This document shows positions 22,273-30,142 of a DNA stretch of 42,846 bases, piece after piece. Every line of letters begins with the position of its first letter. The first letter of the stretch is position 1. Both the position numbers and the translations under genes were made by a program. The notes beneath the pieces are model-generated. The model was not told the DNA's origin. It searched no databases and worked only from the letters and a program-made list of their open reading frames with translations. This stretch comes from Candidatus Taylorbacteria bacterium RIFCSPHIGHO2_01_FULL_46_22b (GTDB lineage Bacteria > Patescibacteriota > Minisyncoccia > Phycocordibacterales > DSPV01), in NCBI GenBank assembly GCA_001820875.1, contig MHRF01000003.1, positions 1 through 42,846 of the forward strand. The letters are read 5' to 3'.

Positions 22273-23466
22273 TTATATTTTTATATACCGACTCAAAAAT
22301 TCTTCGCTGAATTTTTTAAACTCCCCTCTCACAATCGCCTCGCGGGCATTCTCAACTAACCGAACAATAAAGCGAAGGTTGTGGATTGACGCAAGTGTCG
22401 CCGCAAGCATCTCATGTGCATCAAATAAATGGTGTAGATAGGCACGCGTAAAATTTTTACAGGTATAACAATCGCATCCTACCTCCAGTGCAGAGAAATC
22501 TTTCTCAAATTTTGCATTTCCAATATTGATCTTCCCCTCTCCCGTATAAATCGTTCCCGTACGACCAGCACGTGTCGGCGCCACGCAGTCAAATGTATCG
22601 CACCCGTTTTCAATCGCAATCAAAACATCAAGCGGCTCGCCGATGCCCAAAAGATGCCGCGGTTTGTCTTTCGGAAGCAATTCATTGACCCACCTAACTG
22701 CATTTCCCATATCCTCTTTGAGAAATGTGCCTCCGATACCAAAACCATCAAACCCCATTTCTCCAATCGCTTTCGCACTTTCTCGGCGTAAATCTTCAAA
22801 CCGCCCACCCTGCACAATACCAAATAACAGCTGATCCCCTGCTGAACCTTCTCCTAATTCCTTGTGTCTCGCGAGACTGCGAAGCGCCCAACGATGCGTC
22901 CGCTCCATTGCTTCGCGTTGATAATCGTGATCGGTTTCAGGCGAAGGACATTCATCAAATGCAAAAATGATATCTGCTCCGATTGCGTGCTGTATCTCAA
23001 TAGATCGCTCGGGAGTAAACCGATGTTCGCTCCCATCTCTGTGTGATCGAAAGGTTACCCCTTCATCATCGACTTTCGCCAATGGCAATGATTCCTCTAT
23101 TTTTTCTGACTCTTCTTTTCTGTTTCCAAATTTTGATAGCCGCTTGCCAAATGCCGCACCGAGCGAAAAAACCTGAAACCCGCCGGAATCAGTCATGGTC
23201 GGCCCGTGCCATCCCATAAATTTTCCCAACCCACCTGCCGACTCAAGCAATTCGGGTCCTGGCTGCAAATACAAGTGGTATGTGTTTGCAAGCACCGCTT
23301 GTGTCCGAAGTGTACCAAGAGCCTCTGGAGTCACTGCTTTAACCGTTGCCTTTGTCCCTACAGGAATAAACGCCGGCGTCTCTATAGCACCATGTGCAGT
23401 TTCAATAACACCTGCCCGCGCCAAAGATCCGTCTGTCGACGATTCAATGCGAAAAGAATTTCCCAT
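22273..23466 (-). CDS. tgt: tRNA-guanine transglycosylase
   Basis: Exchanges guanine-34 for a queuine precursor in tRNAs with GUN anticodons. 397 aa. The base-binding Asp is in MTDSGGFQVFSLG (near 92), the nucleophile Asp is in TFDCVAPTRAGRTG (near 282) and the zinc site is CDCYTCKNFTRAYLHH. A segment near 112-140 (KRLSKFGNRKEESEKIEES) looks like a charged insertion. The start at 23466 lies 20 nt after the FKBP stop, so the two are probably co-transcribed. No preQ1 synthesis genes are in the window. Confidence 0.95.
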   Translation of the reverse strand: MGNSFRIESSTDGSLARAGVIETAHGAIETPAFIPVGTKATVKAVTPEALGTLRTQAVLANTYHLYLQPGPELLESAGGLGKFMGWHGPTMTDSGGFQVFSLGAAFGKRLSKFGNRKEESEKIEESLPLAKVDDEGVTFRSHRDGSEHRFTPERSIEIQHAIGADIIFAFDECPSPETDHDYQREAMERTHRWALRSLARHKELGEGSAGDQLLFGIVQGGRFEDLRRESAKAIGEMGFDGFGIGGTFLKEDMGNAVRWVNELLPKDKPRHLLGIGEPLDVLIAIENGCDTFDCVAPTRAGRTGTIYTGEGKINIGNAKFEKDFSALEVGCDCYTCKNFTRAYLHHLFDAHEMLAATLASIHNLRFIVRLVENAREAIVRGEFKKFSEEFLSRYIKI

Positions 23467-23486
23467 AAGTAAGATAGGACGAAAAC

Positions 23487-24059
23487 TTACTGCGCTTCTA
23501 CAGATCCAGAAACACTCATTTCGTCAACACCGACAAGAAATACATCAAAGATCAGACTCGCGTTCGGAGGAATAATCACCACACCATCAGGAGTAGCGAT
23601 ACCGTCCGTTCCGTATGCAAGATTCGCAGGGATGACAATATGCCGCACTCCCCCAACTCGCATCCCTGCAATCCCTTGTTCAAATCCGGCAATCAGTTGT
23701 CCCTGACCGAATACAAATACTAATGGCTGGCTACGTTCAAGCGAACTGTCAAACTGTGTTCCATCTGCTGCCAATTTACCCACATAATGCAGGGCTGCCG
23801 TTTTTCCTTCGACAATTACATCTCCTTTGCCAATCACCACATCGCTGACTTTGAGGCCTGGAGCAATTTCTGAAAGTGAATCTGCAGACACCGTCACATC
23901 GGTCAATTTCGTTTGAGCTTCAGCTAACTGTTGACTCATTGAACCAACAGGGATTCCACCGGACGGATCCATCGTACCTGGGATTCCAAACCAGAAAAAC
24001 AACGCGACCACCCCGATTCCTAACGCAACCGCAATAATGGTTTTGACATGTGGATGCAT
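23487..24059 (-). CDS. membrane-anchored FKBP-type peptidyl-prolyl isomerase
   Basis: 190 aa. An N-terminal hydrophobic helix (about 7-28, IIAVALGIGVVALFFWFGIPG) anchors or exports the protein. A linker follows, then an FKBP domain (about 85-185) with the usual landmarks: ALHYVGKLADGTQFDSS, FVFGQGQLIAGFEQGI, GGVRHIVIPANLAYG and SLIFDVFLVGV. FKBPs speed Pro cis-trans isomerisation, here probably for exported proteins. It is divergent from the LOG-family gene and upstream of tgt. The promoter is not clear. Confidence 0.92.
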   Translation of the reverse strand: MHPHVKTIIAVALGIGVVALFFWFGIPGTMDPSGGIPVGSMSQQLAEAQTKLTDVTVSADSLSEIAPGLKVSDVVIGKGDVIVEGKTAALHYVGKLAADGTQFDSSLERSQPLVFVFGQGQLIAGFEQGIAGMRVGGVRHIVIPANLAYGTDGIATPDGVVIIPPNASLIFDVFLVGVDEMSVSGSVEAQ

Positions 24060-24129
24060 GATAAAAAATTAACTTATTACATTCATTGTAACTTGCGGTA
24101 GAAATAACGCAATACACAGAAAAAAGCGT

Positions 24130-24157
24130 TTGCAAAAGCCTTAATTGGCCGTACAAT
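24130..24157 (+). promoter_or_regulatory. LOG-family gene promoter TTGCAA-16-TACAAT, leaderless
   Basis: TTGCAA at 24130-24135, 16 bp, TACAAT at 24152-24157. The ATG at 24164 follows the -10 box by 6 nt, matching the expected transcription start. Confidence 0.65.
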
Positions 24158-24163
24158 ATCAGC

Positions 24164-24868
24164 ATGCAAAAAGATTCAACACATCCGCTGAAAGCATCAA
24201 GACCCATTACCGCAGAGGAAGTTGCCTCTGATGCAAAAAAGCGAGTTTCGCTTATCGACAAAGAGTTCACTGAAGGATTAGAGTTTATACGCAAATACGA
24301 GAAATCGGTCAGCATCTTCGGGTCTTCCATGCTCCCCGATAATAGTCCGTACTGCCAAAAAGCGCGCGAGATAGGCGCGGCGATTGCAAAAATCGGATAC
24401 ACCGTCATCACCGGAGGTGGACCTGGAATCATGCAGGCGGCAAATCAGGGTGCATTTGAAGCGGGAGGTAAATCAATCGGCTTGAACATCACGCTTCCCC
24501 ACGAACAAGCACCAAACCCCTATCTGACGGATTATTATGAATTTTACTATTTCTTCTCGCGAAAAGTTGCATTAACCTTTGCCGCCGAAGCATATCTCTT
24601 TTTCCCCGGAGGATACGGTACGATGAACGAATTCTTCGAAATTGCGACACTGGTACAAACACAACGCATTGAATCTGTGCCAATCATCCTCGTATGCAGT
24701 GAGTTCTGGAAACCGTTTGATTCATTCATCAAGGAAATGCTGTACAAGAAAAACAAAATGATTGATGATCATTCTCTCTCCCTCTACACGCTCTGCGATG
24801 ACGAAAAAGAAATTATCTCAATGATACAGCGGACTCCCATTATTGATACCGTACCATTTCCAAAATGA
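24164..24868 (+). CDS. LOG/TIGR00730-type nucleotide-binding protein
   Basis: 234 aa Rossmann-fold protein of the family that includes cytokinin-activating LOG enzymes and nucleotide 5'-monophosphate nucleosidases (PpnN-like). It shows SVSIFGSS at the first strand, VITGGGPGIMQAAN (about 84-97) and the family signature FPGGYGTMNEFFE (about 146-158), whose Glu and Arg/Lys neighbours form the active site. The bacterial role is probably hydrolysis or recycling of purine nucleotides; the substrate is not determined. The mRNA should be leaderless. Confidence 0.85.
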   Translation: MQKDSTHPLKASRPITAEEVASDAKKRVSLIDKEFTEGLEFIRKYEKSVSIFGSSMLPDNSPYCQKAREIGAAIAKIGYTVITGGGPGIMQAANQGAFEAGGKSIGLNITLPHEQAPNPYLTDYYEFYYFFSRKVALTFAAEAYLFFPGGYGTMNEFFEIATLVQTQRIESVPIILVCSEFWKPFDSFIKEMLYKKNKMIDDHSLSLYTLCDDEKEIISMIQRTPIIDTVPFPK

Positions 24869-24871
24869 TCA

Positions 24872-24909
24872 CAACAAGACACCCCGCCTGAAGGCGGGGT
24901 GTCTTGTTG
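24872..24909. terminator. bidirectional terminator hairpin
   Basis: A roughly 17-bp stem, CAACAAGACACCCCGCC (24872-24888) with its complement (24893-24909), loop TGAA, sits between two convergent genes. T runs are short on both sides. Confidence 0.75.
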
Positions 24910-24916
24910 TCTGGTA

Positions 24917-27637
24917 TTAGCGATGCATCTTCCCGACCTCTTCTGCGCGGAGAAGTGCAATTTTTACGCCAAGCGATGCAGAACGGTATTTCTGATCCAT
25001 ACTTGAGATCAATACGCCGATAAGCTGTTCAAGTTGTTCATTAGGAATAGTTGCCACGGTGCGAACCAGTCGATCACTCACTTGTTCATCGACTTCATCA
25101 AATCGAGCGCGGTAAACGAGATCAAGATCAAGGATCACTTTCTTAAGGAACGGTCCAACGCCCGCTGACTGTTCTCGTAATTGTTTAAGATAGTGTGCAA
25201 CTTGCTTGGTATCTCCAGATGAAAGCCATTCGACAAACAACGCCGTATCCACCGTTCCATGTGACACCGGTTGAGAATAAGTGACAGGATTTTTCTGTGC
25301 CGGTGGCATAGGAGACACAGGAGGCACTACACGAACAGGAGCCGGAGCAGGAACAGGCACAGGTGCTGGTTCTTTTATTGACATCGATGCGGAAACTGGC
25401 GAAACAGACGAGAGCGAGGACGATATTTTCTCTTTGTTCAGGAGAAGCCAACCGTCTTCGCGATCATATGTTTTTTCTGCATTGCCAATGATGGTGTCTA
25501 AGAGACTAAGCACTGTATTGGCATCATATCCAGACTGCGACGCAACCAGTTTCATACCCTCTTCGGATATCACTACTCGTTTGCGCTGCGCTTCAGAAGC
25601 AATAACATCAAGAATTCCTGCTTGAATCATATGTGTGGTTGTTCCATTGGTAATCGAGAATAAATCGTCTGTCGGCACAGAAACAGTCGGACGGGAAGTT
25701 TGATGTGTGTCATACGGCATCCACTCTTCATTAAGTGAATCGCCAGTTTTAATCTCCATAACTTCATCAGCCAAAGAAGATTGCGCGATAGGAGAAACGG
25801 GGCTGTGTCCAAAACGTAAGCTTAGTTTCTGTTTCCACAATTTTGAGCGGAAGAAATACACGGCAGCCGCACTCCAGAGCGCAAGCACTAGAATAAACAA
25901 CGCAATTTTGTACCAATCCCCAAAACCGGTATACGGAATTTGAGAGAGATAGATAGCAGACAGCACCTGCCCCACCGGAGGCTTTTTGAGAAGCACAACG
26001 GTAGGCGGATTGAATCCTCCACCACCACAATTCTGCGTACAACCTGGGGGTGGCAAAACGTTTAATTCACATGATGTAGAGATTGTGTTAGAACCGGAAG
26101 TAACTGTTACCATCGCACTCTTACTTCCCGCAGAAGCATATGTTTTATCAACTGTCTGGGTTGTGCCAGACAATCCATCGGTTCCACTCCATGTATACGC
26201 ATACGTTCCTGTTCCGCCAGAAGCGGTTGCTGCCCATTGCACTGACTCGCCAGTACGAATTGACGCAGGGCTTACCGAACAACTTGCGGAAAACGACGGA
26301 ATCGAAATACTAGTGACACTTGTATCACAAGTTGCAGTTACGCTATTAGAACCAGAGGTAATTACCACCGTTGCCTGTTTGTTTCCTACGGTAGTGTATG
26401 ATTTCACAACTGAATTGGCAGTGCCAGACAATCCATCGGTGCCACTCCATGCATAGGTGTAAGTGCCCGTACCTCCCGAAGCAGATGAGCTAAAAGTTAC
26501 CGGCGTACCCATAAAGGTTGAAGTTGGATTTGCAGTACAAGAACCGATCAATTGAGGGGGCGGCACAGAGCCAATATCTATTGTGCATGAACGAGTGATA
26601 GTGTCGCTGCCGGAAACAATGGTCACTGTTCCGGTCTTAGTGCCAATAGAGGTGTATGTCTTGAGTATCGAAGCAACAACCCCTGAAAGTCCGTCCGTGC
26701 CAGCCCATGTGTAACTATAGGTACCCGTGCCACCTGAAGCAGTTGCGCTAAAGGTTACCGGATCGCCGATGTTGGCTGACACAGGAGCAATAGTACAAGA
26801 TCCATCAAGTAGTGGTGGGCATGTATTAGTTACGTTAGTTCGAACCGTGTTGCTATGCACCCACGTGGTAAAGTTTGCATACTCAATAGAGGTAACAGAC
26901 GCTTTGTTGTCTACATGAAATGACCCGCACAAAAGTGGTGCAGTGATTTCACCTGTCCAAGTAATAGAAGCGCTCTGTCCAGGAGTTAACGTACTCGTAT
27001 GCCATGTCAGTGTGCGATTTGCTGTCTGATAAAGTGGTACCGAGCTATGATCGGTTACATACCCTGGGATGACATTTGCGCTATGAGTCTCGGCAATAAA
27101 ATTAAGATGTGGGTCAACCACGTCCTGAACTTTTACTCCACTACCAGTACAATTTGCCGTGCCAGTATTTTTATACTCAATAGTATAGGTAAGAATATCT
27201 CCTACCTGTGCAGTAGTTTTGTCGACAGTTTTAGTAATCTCAAGCACGCATTGCGGCGGAGGCGCAGTAACCGTTATCTGACAAGATCGAGTGATTTTCT
27301 CTACGAGACCCATATCAAGCACCATTGAAATCACTACGGTTGCATTTTTGATACCCGGAGTGGTATAGGTTTTTGCAAGCGTTTGAGAAGTCCCTGACAA
27401 ACCGTTAGTGCCTGACCATACCCATTCATAGTGGCCTTCGTGCGGAAGCATAGTAGAAGTCTGTGTGGCAGACCAAAGTACACTGTCTCCTACAGACACA
27501 GAAGACGGGACCCCCACACAGGAACCCTGAAGATTCCATGCCAAAGCGCTCTGCGGGACGACAGAAAGCAAGCCTAAAAGAAACAGGGTTGCTACTGTTA
27601 TACGGCTGATAGGTGAAGTGTGTGAAGTTGTTTTCAT
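24917..27637 (-). CDS. PKD-repeat/DUF11 surface protein with an internal sortase-like motif
   Basis: 906 aa. A signal peptide ends near residue 33 (SALA-W). One Ig/PKD-like repeat (about 36-125) is followed by a DUF11 domain (about 130-275, EITKTVDKTTAQVGDILTY). Three more PKD-like repeats (about 278-530) each hold the phrase SGGTGTYxYxW. Then come IPYTG at 567-571, a membrane helix (about 575-600) and basic residues, the order of a sortase signal. Unusually, some 300 residues follow with a Pro-rich linker and helical segments, predicted cytoplasmic. The sortase gene is directly upstream in the same operon. No ribosome-binding site precedes the ATG. Confidence 0.85.
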   Translation of the reverse strand: MKTTSHTSPISRITVATLFLLGLLSVVPQSALAWNLQGSCVGVPSSVSVGDSVLWSATQTSTMLPHEGHYEWVWSGTNGLSGTSQTLAKTYTTPGIKNATVVISMVLDMGLVEKITRSCQITVTAPPPQCVLEITKTVDKTTAQVGDILTYTIEYKNTGTANCTGSGVKVQDVVDPHLNFIAETHSANVIPGYVTDHSSVPLYQTANRTLTWHTSTLTPGQSASITWTGEITAPLLCGSFHVDNKASVTSIEYANFTTWVHSNTVRTNVTNTCPPLLDGSCTIAPVSANIGDPVTFSATASGGTGTYSYTWAGTDGLSGVVASILKTYTSIGTKTGTVTIVSGSDTITRSCTIDIGSVPPPQLIGSCTANPTSTFMGTPVTFSSSASGGTGTYTYAWSGTDGLSGTANSVVKSYTTVGNKQATVVITSGSNSVTATCDTSVTSISIPSFSASCSVSPASIRTGESVQWAATASGGTGTYAYTWSGTDGLSGTTQTVDKTYASAGSKSAMVTVTSGSNTISTSCELNVLPPPGCTQNCGGGGFNPPTVVLLKKPPVGQVLSAIYLSQIPYTGFGDWYKIALFILVLALWSAAAVYFFRSKLWKQKLSLRFGHSPVSPIAQSSLADEVMEIKTGDSLNEEWMPYDTHQTSRPTVSVPTDDLFSITNGTTTHMIQAGILDVIASEAQRKRVVISEEGMKLVASQSGYDANTVLSLLDTIIGNAEKTYDREDGWLLLNKEKISSSLSSVSPVSASMSIKEPAPVPVPAPAPVRVVPPVSPMPPAQKNPVTYSQPVSHGTVDTALFVEWLSSGDTKQVAHYLKQLREQSAGVGPFLKKVILDLDLVYRARFDEVDEQVSDRLVRTVATIPNEQLEQLIGVLISSMDQKYRSASLGVKIALLRAEEVGKMHR
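26090..26800 (-). repeat. coding tandem repeats (three PKD-like units)
   Basis: Three units of about 240-260 bp inside the surface-protein gene share long blocks, for example those encoding TDGLSG and SGGTGTY. A fourth, more diverged unit lies at about 27300-27530. Similarity at DNA level suggests recent expansion and possible length variation by recombination. Confidence 0.7.
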
Positions 27638-27674
27638 AAAAGCTTGTTAGTGTCTACCTTACTGATATATCTGC

Positions 27675-28334
27675 TTAAGGCAAGTCCTTAATAAACCGCG
27701 CGTGGACGACAAACCGATCCGACCGTGCACCGAACGTGTCACACGTAGATAGGGTCAGCAATTTCTCGCCCGTAGAAAATTCAACTAGAGCTTTGTCGGA
27801 ATCAGCAAGCGATACTGAAAATACGCGGTAGCGGTATTCAATGCCTCCGGAAGTAACCGTAATGATGTCTCCAATCTGGAGTTCTCCAAGACGATTGAGT
27901 GATTTGTACGCCTGATTGTACACAGCGGTTCGGTTAGTACTGTGTCCAAACAAAAACATATTGCTATCGTCGTCGAGACCGCCAGAACCAGGGAAGCGGA
28001 CTATTCCTTGCATCAGAGCGGCATCAAGTACTGTAATGTCACGCGTGGCTGGGTTGACAATCGGGGCATCTACTCCGATTTTTTCTATGGAAAGGTGATC
28101 AGGTAAAATCACTTCTTGAACAACCGCGGCTGAAGCTCCAGTTTGCGCAAATGCATTATTTGAAACAGAAACAACTGCTTCGCGCGACACGGGGGTGAGT
28201 ATTGAGAAAAGAGCATTCACCGCCGCACTGTTTGCGTCGGAAAGTTCAGCTGGCACCAAGCGGACAACTGACAATATTGTGTAGCTCATCACGAAAATAA
28301 CAAGCCACAGTGAAAATATGCGTGTAATTTGCAT
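27675..28334 (-). CDS. sortase
   Basis: Transpeptidase that cleaves LPXTG-like signals and attaches surface proteins. 219 aa from the ATG at 28334. The alternative ATG at 28379 lies within the promoter -35 box and cannot be transcribed from it. An N-terminal anchor helix (about 6-24) precedes the sortase barrel. The catalytic His131 is in FLFGHST, Cys198 in LTLSTC, and an Arg follows in ARSDRFVV. It sits 37 nt upstream of the PKD/DUF11 protein, its likely substrate. The CARDB-like protein is divergently transcribed. Confidence 0.93.
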   Translation of the reverse strand: MQITRIFSLWLVIFVMSYTILSVVRLVPAELSDANSAAVNALFSILTPVSREAVVSVSNNAFAQTGASAAVVQEVILPDHLSIEKIGVDAPIVNPATRDITVLDAALMQGIVRFPGSGGLDDDSNMFLFGHSTNRTAVYNQAYKSLNRLGELQIGDIITVTSGGIEYRYRVFSVSLADSDKALVEFSTGEKLLTLSTCDTFGARSDRFVVHARFIKDLP

Positions 28335-28350
28335 ATAATGTATAATCCTT

Positions 28351-28379
28351 ATTATATATGAAGTCATGATAAATGTCAA
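28351..28379 (-). promoter_or_regulatory. sortase promoter, perfect consensus TTGACA-17-TATAAT
   Basis: On the minus strand TTGACA at 28379-28374, a 17-bp spacer and TATAAT at 28356-28351. The leader would be about 10 nt. This is the only exact consensus promoter I see in the window. Confidence 0.85.
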
Positions 28380-28389
28380 CTACCCCCAC

Positions 28390-28418
28390 TTGACAAAAAA
28401 TCAATTATAGTATAGTAT
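28390..28418 (+). promoter_or_regulatory. promoter TTGACA-17-TAGTAT, divergent from the sortase promoter
   Basis: TTGACA at 28390-28395 and TAGTAT at 28413-28418. A second -10-like TATAAA (28440-28445) lies 8 nt before the ATG and could give a leaderless form. Confidence 0.6.
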
Positions 28419-28453
28419 CCATTCTAACGAATTAGACAGTATAAATAGGAACT

Positions 28454-29527
28454 ATGCAACCAACCCAGAAAAAAACATTCGGATTGTCACAAGCCGTCGG
28501 CATCGCGGTGATTCTATTTCTTTTGGCCGCAGGCGTATGGACAGCAGCCCAGTTTGGACCATATCTCCCTAATGCATTTAACCGCATTGGTGCAGCTTTA
28601 ATTAACCTTACCCAGACCTTTATCCCTGCACAAAAACTTACAGTTTCAATAGACCAAACTACTACCGTTTCAGGGGAGAAAGTAACTTTCTCTTGGGTAC
28701 ATACCAATCCCAAAAAAGAGGGGGTGTATTCCCTGCTCTACCCTTGTATCACCGGCGCTTATGTCGGCATGCAAGTGACCACTGGTGAAAAAACTCTTCT
28801 ATGTGATACCCCTTCTGATATTTATAGCGACACCAACAGCATCACGCTCATTACAGTTTCTGAAAATGATGGTACCACCACTATCCCTATTACACTCTCA
28901 TTTACCCAGATAGAGGACACGGAAGCTTCTCTCTCTGCAACTGCCATTGTGACAGTGCAAACGGAAAGCGACACGAACGTAACAGATAGTACAACTGACA
29001 TTAAACCTATAGAACCAACTATCACTGGAACTCCTGCAACAAATCCGACACAACCTGTCACAACTGACGGAGGAAAGAAAGCAGTAACTGCGGGAACTAC
29101 AACCCAGAAAGTGTACCCGATCACCAACACAAAAACACCGGCGCCGTATGGCAAGACTGATCTTGCTCCGCGCGTACTTGAAATCGGTGTAATCAATAAG
29201 ATCACTAACGAATTCACTGCGACCTCTTCGCTCCGTGTCTACGATCGAATTGCCGTACGATTCGTCGTTGAAAACCTCGGAAGTAGCGCGTCAGGACATT
29301 GGCAATTCAGCGCAGTTTTACCAACATTCCCAATGCACATCTTTGAATCGGAAGGCCAGCAATCACTCGAACCCGGAGACCGGATTGAATACACCATCGG
29401 ATTTGATCAGGTGGAACCAGACGTAGATGGACGGTTTGTCATCAATGTCGATCCGACAAGCTCCATCGCGGAAGCAAGTGAGAGCAACAACATCGCTACG
29501 ACAACAATTCGAGCAAAATCAAATTAA
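28454..29527 (+). CDS. membrane-anchored CARDB-like extracellular protein
   Basis: 357 aa. A short cytoplasmic start and one hydrophobic helix (about 13-35) precede a predicted outside region. First comes a beta-sandwich-like domain (about 55-170, TVSIDQTTTVSGEKVTFSW), then a Thr/Pro-rich linker (about 175-235), and a C-terminal CARDB-type domain (about 240-355) ending ASESNNIATTTIRA, a typical close of these Ig-like adhesion modules. It is probably displayed on the surface with the sortase-linked protein. AGGA lies only 3 nt before the ATG, too close for a normal ribosome-binding site. Confidence 0.8.
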   Translation: MQPTQKKTFGLSQAVGIAVILFLLAAGVWTAAQFGPYLPNAFNRIGAALINLTQTFIPAQKLTVSIDQTTTVSGEKVTFSWVHTNPKKEGVYSLLYPCITGAYVGMQVTTGEKTLLCDTPSDIYSDTNSITLITVSENDGTTTIPITLSFTQIEDTEASLSATAIVTVQTESDTNVTDSTTDIKPIEPTITGTPATNPTQPVTTDGGKKAVTAGTTTQKVYPITNTKTPAPYGKTDLAPRVLEIGVINKITNEFTATSSLRVYDRIAVRFVVENLGSSASGHWQFSAVLPTFPMHIFESEGQQSLEPGDRIEYTIGFDQVEPDVDGRFVINVDPTSSIAEASESNNIATTTIRAKSN

Positions 29528-29545
29528 TCAAACAAACATAAATAC

Positions 29546-29584
29546 AACACGGTCGGCTCCTTTAGGAGCCGACCGTGTTTTTTA
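29546..29584 (+). terminator. Rho-independent terminator
   Basis: A perfect stem, ACACGGTCGGCTCC with GGAGCCGACCGTGT, loop TTTA, followed by a TTTTTT run (to 29584). Confidence 0.93.
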
Positions 29585-29585
29585 A

Positions 29586-29628
29586 TGAAAAAGAGCGAGC
29601 CCTTCGGACGACAGTGTCCAAAGGGCTC
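29586..29628 (-). terminator. Rho-independent terminator of the pilin gene
   Basis: On the minus strand GAGCCCTT pairs with AAGGGCTC, with an inner GGAC/GTCC pairing, followed by GCTCTTTTTC. Confidence 0.8.
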
Positions 29629-29643
29629 AAATGCAGGCGAACA

Positions 29644-29997
29644 TCACTTGGCGGCAGGCGTAGGCGGAGGAATGACATGCGGTGCCCAACCATTGGTGAT
29701 TGAACACGTCACCGGCACAGTGACAGTACCGATGGTATATGTTCCACCAGCTAGGCATTGCAAGGGCTTCTCGTTCGGAAACAGTGACTCGAGTGTCACG
29801 GTACCGTCGTTCGTGCCGGAGCCGCGGGCGAGCTTCGCCCCCTCAATCCGAAGAAGTTTCCCGACGCAGTCCCGCCGTATGTGTTCTGCCCGCGCCCGAA
29901 CAAAGTTCGGGATGGCGATGGCGGCGAGAAGGCCGAGGATAGCGACGACGATCAGGATTTCGATGAGCGTGAATCCGTGTTTTTGTTTGCTTTTCAT
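29644..29997 (-). CDS. type IV pilin-like protein
   Basis: 117 aa from the ATG at 29997. Leader MKSKQKHG, then the prepilin cleavage motif G-FTLIE with Glu5 and a hydrophobic helix (LIVVAILGLLAAIAIPNF), followed by a small globular head with two Cys that could form the usual pilin disulfide loop, and a Pro-rich tail. The longer frame to 30054 is rejected because prepilin leaders are short. It is a stand-alone unit with a promoter 90 nt upstream and its own terminator, away from the other pilin genes. Confidence 0.88.
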   Translation of the reverse strand: MKSKQKHGFTLIEILIVVAILGLLAAIAIPNFVRARAEHIRRDCVGKLLRIEGAKLARGSGTNDGTVTLESLFPNEKPLQCLAGGTYTIGTVTVPVTCSITNGWAPHVIPPPTPAAK

Positions 29998-30085
29998 GGA
30001 GGTGGTGCTGCAGTAGTTCGGTAGTGTGCTTTTCCCAATTATTGTTGGCCACATAAGGTAACCATATCGGGAAGGACCCGACCAG

Positions 30086-30113
30086 AAACTACCACAATAA
30101 AAAAGACTGTCAA
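30086..30113 (-). promoter_or_regulatory. pilin promoter TTGACA-16-TAGTTT
   Basis: On the minus strand TTGACA at 30113-30108, 16 bp, TAGTTT at 30091-30086. A leader of about 80 nt follows, with a CGGG-TCCTT-CCCG hairpin and a CCAA/TTGG hairpin. No clear ribosome-binding site. Confidence 0.65.
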
Positions 30114-30142
30114 TAGTCCGCGGGAGTGTCCTGCTGTCCTAC

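Noticed and set aside
26090-27530. CRISPR-like array suggested by repeated blocks
   Set aside because: The repeats are about 250 bp, lie within one open frame and encode PKD-like domains.
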